NCBI GenBank assembly: GCA_024516155.1
Contig: JAJJXM010000002.1
Location: forward strand, 1,550,001-1,614,000
DNA from: Pyronema omphalodes
Taxonomy: Eukaryota > Ascomycota > Pezizomycetes > Pezizales > Pyronemataceae
Direction of reading: 5' to 3'
DNA length: 64,000 nucleotides
A program made the position numbers and the translations under genes. Under the pieces are notes generated by a model. It did not search any database. It was not told where the DNA came from and worked only from the letters and a program-made list of their open reading frames with translations. Shown here piece after piece: positions 57,595 to 64,000 of the stretch; within the stretch, counting starts at the first letter, position 1, and each line of letters opens with the position of its first letter.

Positions 57595-60500
57595 TTACCT
57601 CGCACTTCTTCTCTCATCAATATTCAGCGGCATCGCATTCCCATATTCCTGAGCCACAGCTCCAATAGCCGGGGAATTAGGTTCCGAGGGCACAGTCGCC
57701 GACTCAGTTCTCGCCAGAGAACCAGAGGTTTCATCATCATCTTCAACATCAGGGAAGATATGTTCTGCATGAGCAATCCAAGTTTTAACCATAGTTTGGT
57801 ATAAGCCTAGGTCTGGAGATACACCGAAGGGAGTTGTGGAGGGGGAGAGTCCCATTCCGAAAACGATGGCGAGGTTGACGGCGTGCATTTTATTGACGGC
57901 TGCGTTGGAGGCAATTCTGTGGGTGATTGTCAGTATGGGGTAATTTAAAAGGGATAAGGATCAAAAGCACGAACCTGGCGAAGTGGAGGTAGACTCGACG
58001 CATAAAGTGGTAATTTGCAGGTTTAAGCTTGAGCATCACCTCTCTGTAGGCCGGAACTCGGTCGTTTTCATCAGGAATTGTGGCTGGGGTAAAGTTAGTA
58101 TTTATGTAGTGATAATTTGTGGGAGATGGGCATGACATACCAGTTAAGTCTCTGAGCTCCTGGAGAATTGGAGGTTCGAGGACTTGGTGAGGTAATTCAC
58201 GCATGAAACTTTTGAATGTTCCAGCGATCACGTTAATGTCGTACCATCGATCATCGTCCATCTTAACATCCTCCCCAGAGTCCAGAGCAGTCTTTAGCGC
58301 ATTGATACTTGCCAAAGAACCAGGAACACGGTAGATTCCGACTTCACCCATTCCTACATAGAGTTAGCAAGTGAGATCTGTAAATAACAAGAAGAAAACA
58401 TACCTCGCATCTCAATCTCCGACAACAAGGCTTCAATAACGTTCGGAACCTTGACCTTATCCCTCTTACACAACTCCTCCAAAGACTGGCCGAAAACTGG
58501 CTGAGGCTGGCGGTGTTGCGTTGCAACCGTCAAAGCATCGATCGACTCGGCTCCATCAGAAATTGGTATGCCACGAATAGAAGTGATAACTTTCAACCAC
58601 TCCTCAAGCTCGTTCTCAGAGATTGCCTGTAATAGGTAACCAGTTCCACTTCCCGGAGAAATCTTCCACATTGCCTTATCTCTCGTCTTCCTGGGACAAG
58701 ACACTGAGTTTACCGACTTGAGATCGATGGTTGCGACTGGTTTTCTCCCCTGATCCACAACTCCCTTAAAGCTTGGTAACTCGCTTGGGGAAACAATTCT
58801 CATCACATTTTGCGGCGGTGTCCATCCACTGGTAAAAGCCATACTTATAGGTCTCACTGCCTTAAAGATTGAGTTAACTCCTAATCTCTTTCCTCCCTTC
58901 TTCTCAGTATCAATGCGCATAGCGGTTGGCTGTCGTCTGTGTTCGGCCCTCATCTGAGTCTTTTGCTGACGCTCCATATGTTCTCTTTGTTTCGAGTCAC
59001 GGCGTAACTTCTCTTGCTCCAGGGCTACAAGTTTCCAGAATATCTTCGTTCTCGGTCGTGAAGACCCGTTCTCCTTATTCGCCAAATCACGAAGAGAGCG
59101 CAGGTCGAGGCTATTCGTCACCTTCAAGGAAAAATACCTAATTTTCGTAGAAGTGTTGTCATAGCGGCTCTCAGAGTCGCCGGCGAAGTTATTAACGAAA
59201 TTGTAAACATAACGGCGTTTATCAAAGTTAATTAAGCGGTTGTTGTCGACTACCATATTCGGGACGTGGCACACAATCTCTAGCAAGCGCTCAATCATCC
59301 AACCAACAGATGTAGTAAGAGGACGAGCGGGAACTTCAAAGTCGACAGTGGCTGGGATGACCTGTTCCAGTGTATCGCATGGTAAGCTAACTCCATTTGC
59401 GTGCTTAACACCCTGTTGCCATGCTAAGGAGAACTGTCTACTCTCAGGTCGAACCAAGGCATTCGCGATAGAATTTCCGATAAACGAAGGAATATGCCGA
59501 GGTTTACTGCTATCAGTATTGTCGTGAAGATCCATCCCAGACATACGCTGTTGACATATACTCAATGCCCTCAGAAGAGTAGAAATTCGTTGCGTCCTCT
59601 GCTCCAAGTTGATTTTTGGATCGACTACCTGCGCCAGAATCCAATTCGTAAGATCAACATGGAAACTGCAAAGATCACGTATACTCTTAGGTAATGCCTG
59701 TAGTAATGTTATGTTGGTGGATCCTCTCTTTAGCTTTTCAAGCAGGAAAAATATGTCTTGGAATGCATCTTCATCCTCGTGTGTTAACAGAGAGATCTTG
59801 GGGACAAAGAATCCCATAGGCTCAACACTCTGCATCTCAAGAATCTCAAACGCAAACATCCAATCAACCAACTTGATGGCTCTAAAAAATTCATCCGCCC
59901 GGAAGTCAATGACTTCAATAAACTCTGAAATTTGTGCAAGATCATTGGGATGAGGAACACATAGAATGGTGTTTACCCGGCCTTGGCTCGGAATAGCGTA
60001 TGTTGACGGGGTGTATGATAACATGGCGAACTTCTCCTTGATTCGATGCCACATGTCGATAATATGTTGTGAGTGGGTCTTCACTTCGGAGGTATCTGGG
60101 AAATCGTCCCATATCCTCAACTCCTTATCCGCAACACCAATAAAAGTAACAAAAGCCTCTCCCAAAGACTGATCGGAGTAAAAATCCAATGGAAATACGT
60201 TGAGCCACATTTCAATCGCGTCCAGGATGCCGAGGTGTATCTTTGCAACCAAAAACCAGTCGATATTTTCGCTTTTAATATGGTCGACACCGGTCCAATC
60301 AGGGAATACGACATCGTCGCTTTCGTCGCTGGTATAGCTTGCTGCAGATTTTGATCCAACTAGTCGCTTCTTGAGGTAGTCGATGAGTACAATCGGAGAG
60401 CAGTAGCTGTGTGAAAGTTAGTGAGTGAACAAGGGAAAACTGGATAAGAGGGTTACCTTCGGAAAGTGGCAAAGAAAGTAATGGTGAATATATCCATATG

Positions 60501-63407
60501 CATCCGAAGAAGAGGGGGTTCCTCGTTTTCTCCAAGTCCTTGCTCCGAGCTGATCATTCGTTTGCTAAAATCCTCTACTCCCAAAACCAAAATATCGACC
60601 AACCGCTCCAGTGTACCTCCCTTGGGAACAACAAGCATCGACAGGGTGTCGTCGAAATAGAATGCTTCCTCCGTGGGGGATCCAGGAGGCGCAACGAGAT
60701 CAACAACCATCGACTGCCTGGGAGATACCGTTGCGCTGGCGATCTGGGAATGTCTTTTTGACGCCAAACTGTGTCGATTTGACGTAGTCTCGATGACGCT
60801 TGCCGGTCGAGACGGGGAATCGTCAGACATAGACTTGAGGACCAACTCTCCATCTTTAGAATGGAAAAGTTGTTGACCGACACCAGCCACATCCCGAATA
60901 GCCCTGAGCATGGCATTATCTCCTCCGTGTAGAACCGCTGTACGTTGCCGGGTTGTGAAGTCCAAGTCGTCAAAACCAGTCGTTTGAGCGGAAGGGTTCG
61001 GCGGAAACGATCGTGTCCTCCTCAACTGTTGCTGCTGCTGTGAATTGGAGGTCGGTGGTCGTAAACTCTGGTTGGACAACGTACCCGGAGGATAAGCCCC
61101 CGGTGCAGTGATGGGCGAGCTTAATCCGGAGCTTGGGGTCTTTTTATGCAACGACCCAGAGACGGCCAATGTGTCTGAGCGGTCGAACAGAGAATAACTT
61201 GCCCGGACATCTGTGAACATGAGGGGAACGTTGGCACCTGTGCTAAGAGGAAGCTTCTGATGATAGTGAGACTGCAGGTAAAGGCCGGTCCACGAAGGCT
61301 CACAGGTTAATGATTTCTCGAAATATACTGGAGAGTTGATCGATTGCGGGTTTGAATTATTGCTGTTTAAAAATCTTAGGCAGTTCTGGATTTGTTCTAC
61401 CTCCGCACAGTCGGCGTCCTTATTGGCCTCAACATCCGGACTAACGTCTTTCCAATCTTGCTTCCATTTGGCGAGTGATGTTTCGATTGAGCGTAGCCCA
61501 TCAACCATTTTGACTTGATCAATGGTGCGATCGCGAGCTGCATATGCTTCGTCCATACAGTGAAGTAAGTCGCCAAAGAATGGAATACCCTGAGAGCAAG
61601 GAAAGTCCACACCAACACCCTTCGGAACAAACGCACGTCCATCGCCCACATCTGGTCGTCCATTAAGTCTTCTCCTTTCAAGAATACGCATCGCCTTGCA
61701 ACCAGTATCCTGCAATTCCTCTACTAGAGTGGCAGGCATAGCACTCCAGGTCTCACGTAAGCGGAGTATAGGCGGTGATAAAACAGCCATCATAATTGCC
61801 AAATATCCGGCCATATCACCCTTCGTCTTTAGCAAATAGGCAACCTTTATCCAGTGTGTTAGAACAGCAACTCTGTGGTCCAAGTTGCTTGCAGCTTCTC
61901 CGGTAAGGACATGGTTTAAAACTCGATCACCAAGGAAATGGATACTGGAAGTGCTGAAAATCAAAGGATTCCTGTGGTTCGGTGGGGGTAGATGTGGTGA
62001 CGCAAGAAGTAGCGAGATGTCGTTTGCGGGGCTCCATGCTCTAAAGTACTTCAAGTGAAACAGATGCACTTGTGAAGCGAAAATATCACAATCAATTCGT
62101 AAAAATTCGTCGGCGGAAAGTGATCGAGACAAGCCGGTAAGTGAATCCGCGAAAGGCGCGGGAGGTCCTATACTTTCGTTAGACGCAAACGCGCAGATAT
62201 TAACTGGATGCGGCATACCATCGCCATCTGCTATACCCAGAGTTTCCCGCATACGCTTCCGTGCGCTCTCAATGGCTAACCGCGCTGCCTTTGCCCGCTC
62301 CTGATCATGAGAACCAACACTCTTCTCCGCCAATAACCGAGCACAATTGAAGCAGTCTGTCTCTAACAATAATCCGGGTGTGGCCGTAGCTATTATTTCC
62401 AGAATCTCTGCAATTCGCGCGGAACAGTTCTGAAGTGTCGCAAGCTCAAGTAACACCGACAAAGCAGTCTCTGGCCCAGTCCATCCCGAGAGTGATAGCG
62501 TTGCCCACTTAACGTATGCAGGATCGGTTGTAAACATCAGCTCATGGCAAAGGGCCTCCACCGATCCAGCTTTGACATGTCCATCATCATGTAGAATAAG
62601 CTCTGGGTGTCGAGTACTGCTTTTATGCCGTAGGCTCGAGACATTGGGATTTGCCGAACTAACAGTAGGCGCACTTGCGGGGCGCACGGGGCTTGGAGGG
62701 GCGGCGGTTATATCAAACGACCGGATTTGGAACGTTGAGGGTGATTTGTATAGTAGCATCTGTCCATCTATAATCATAGCATAATGAAGTTTCCACGAAT
62801 CCTTCAAGCTCGAGCTCTTTTTGAAATGCGAATCAATAAGATTCACCCATCCTTCCTTCGTAATCCGCGGTTTTGGTTTAGGGGCCGACTTATTATGCGT
62901 TGCAAGAGCGGTGGAGGGGTTCTCAAAGCTTTTCGCAGTCGGGGAGTCAAGTGTAGCTTTGCGCCTCGTGGGCTGCTCCTGGGCTGAGCTGGTGGCAGGC
63001 TGTCTTAAGGGCGACACGTCTCGATTTGGCGGAGAGCGACCACGGGTGAAGATGTTACCCAAATCGTTCATGGATCTCGAAATTGAGCGATAATGGGTGT
63101 TGAAGGTGTTCGAAGGCGCGAGCTTCTTCTGCTTTTGTGAGCTATTTTGAGCCGCGGCGGGGATCGCAATAGGCTCAGTCCGATTATCGCTCATCGACGC
63201 TTCTCCGGTAGCCGTAGGTGGTGCCTGCAGGGTGGGACTATCCAAAGCTTGCCTACTGGAACCTCGCAGCGTCATTGTTGGCGATTGTGTTATCGGGCTT
63301 CTAAGCTCTCCTCCTTTCTTCTTCGCGAAAAATGTAGTCGTTAGGGAGTGGGGGACCTTCCGGCTCCCGGGAGGGCGACCTTCAGGTAATTCGGTAGGAG
63401 ACGCCAT
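57595..63407 (-). CDS. BEM2: Rho GTPase-activating protein with RasGEF-like and PH domains
   Basis: Model: exons 63407-60457, 60406-58404, 58353-58141, 58083-57975, 57916-57595; 1865 aa. Bem2 stimulates GTP hydrolysis by Rho1/Cdc42 and controls polarity, budding or hyphal growth. The N-terminal ~180 residues are Ser/Pro rich. A PH-like segment starts near residue 185 (EGWVNLIDSHF). A RasGEF-like region lies around 430-620, and a RasGEF-N segment spans the first splice junction (FFATFRRS/YCSPIVLIDYL), followed by a second RasGEF-like region. A PH domain precedes the RhoGAP domain, whose arginine finger is in GEVGIYRVPGS, with FKSFMRELPHQVLEP downstream. This order is diagnostic of Bem2. The exchange-factor regions are probably structural rather than catalytic. 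Intron 4 has a GTTCGT donor. Confidence 0.93.
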
Positions 63408-64000
63408 AGGAGGAGCAATCTGAGAGGTGTCAGTGCATCCGGGTTGGGTAGGTTTCGCGGTTGTTAAAGGCAGGCAACTCGAGGGCTAAAGATTCAGCGT
63501 GGTGTTGGACCTTCAAACTGCCATGACCCTCATGAATCCGTTCCCTAGAAAGCAGTGCGATGAAGGCAAATAAGGCGCAGAAAGACGAGCGCAGGAACAA
63601 AGACTTTTGATTTCCCTAAGCACAGTGGACAGCAAAGCGTGGAGACGGATGCAGCACTCTTTCTATGGAGAAAGAAGGCGCCGGTGGAAGGAAATGTAAT
63701 GTATTTGTTATGGAAAGGCTCGACAGAGGAGCTGAGGGTCGGGTAACAGGTGCAGACGGTGCCAAGCGGACCCCTTGTGGCCTTTGTCAGGCAGGCTGCA
63801 ATGCATGCCATAGTTGGGGGGATGACAGCCCTAGCCCTGGAGAGGGGAAAAACGACATGACATGATGCAGGAGCTGCAGGGACGAATGTCTTGTTTTCTT
63901 CTACGCTTGTTCCAGCTGAAACAGAGCCGTTGAAGGCGGGGATTTTATGGAGTTTTGCGTGCAGGCGACCGTGGCGTTCGCATTGTCCCCAGAGGACAGA
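63408..64000. other. Upstream flank of BEM2
   Basis: Presumed BEM2 leader and promoter. Pyrimidine/purine mixed DNA with no ORF of interest and no repeat. Confidence 0.5.

Overview
The window looks like nuclear DNA of a filamentous ascomycete (Pezizomycotina). The genes are split by short introns, mostly 45-150 nt, with GTATGT/GTAAGT-like donors and CAG/TAG acceptors. The recognisable proteins are typical fungal ones (CDC4, DRS2, BEM2, TIM13, NUC1, CEM1, RMD1). The repeats include Ty3/gypsy elements and a Tad-like LINE. I cannot fix the genus. Wide intergenic spaces full of microsatellites, and many unusually long G or C homopolymers, are conspicuous.

Positions 1 to about 9850 are a nest of retroelements. 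A Tad-like LINE on the minus strand (about 5562-9850) is cut inside its reverse transcriptase by a plus-oriented LTR (4895-5561). That LTR's adjoining interior stops at 4311, where a minus-oriented, apparently intact Ty3/gypsy element begins: LTR 3744-4311, primer site, gag 2599-3717, and pol running off the left edge. The gag-pol junction carries a textbook -1 frameshift signal (slippery heptamer, 5-nt spacer, 12-bp hairpin).

Positions 11143-19213 hold a compact gene cluster. It contains an L-type lectin of the early secretory pathway (-), a ZIP zinc transporter with a histidine-rich loop (-), mitochondrial nuclease NUC1 (+), and the small TIM chaperone TIM13 (-), which lies tail to tail with NUC1.

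Positions 19214-32000 are sparser. They hold a 1.5-kb structure with ~300-bp inverted arms, a 713-aa low-complexity protein with an apparently inactivated retropepsin-like core (+), an ORF broken by a 516-bp retroelement with a 16-bp target-site duplication, a small RING-like protein (-), and an NHP10-type HMG-box protein (+).

Positions 32085-46000 hold CDC4 (F-box/WD40, -), then about 7 kb of repeat-rich DNA with no convincing gene, then a nitronate monooxygenase (+) and RMD1 (DUF155, -). Positions 46445-63407 hold mitochondrial 3-oxoacyl-ACP synthase (-), a single-domain twinfilin-like protein (-), flippase DRS2 (+) and BEM2 RhoGAP (-).

The host genes do not form one pathway. Loose themes are mitochondrial function (NUC1, TIM13, CEM1, possibly RMD1) and membrane traffic or polarity (lectin, DRS2, BEM2, twinfilin). 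Exon models were built by eye from splice consensus, reading frame and family similarity. Each closes to a whole number of codons.
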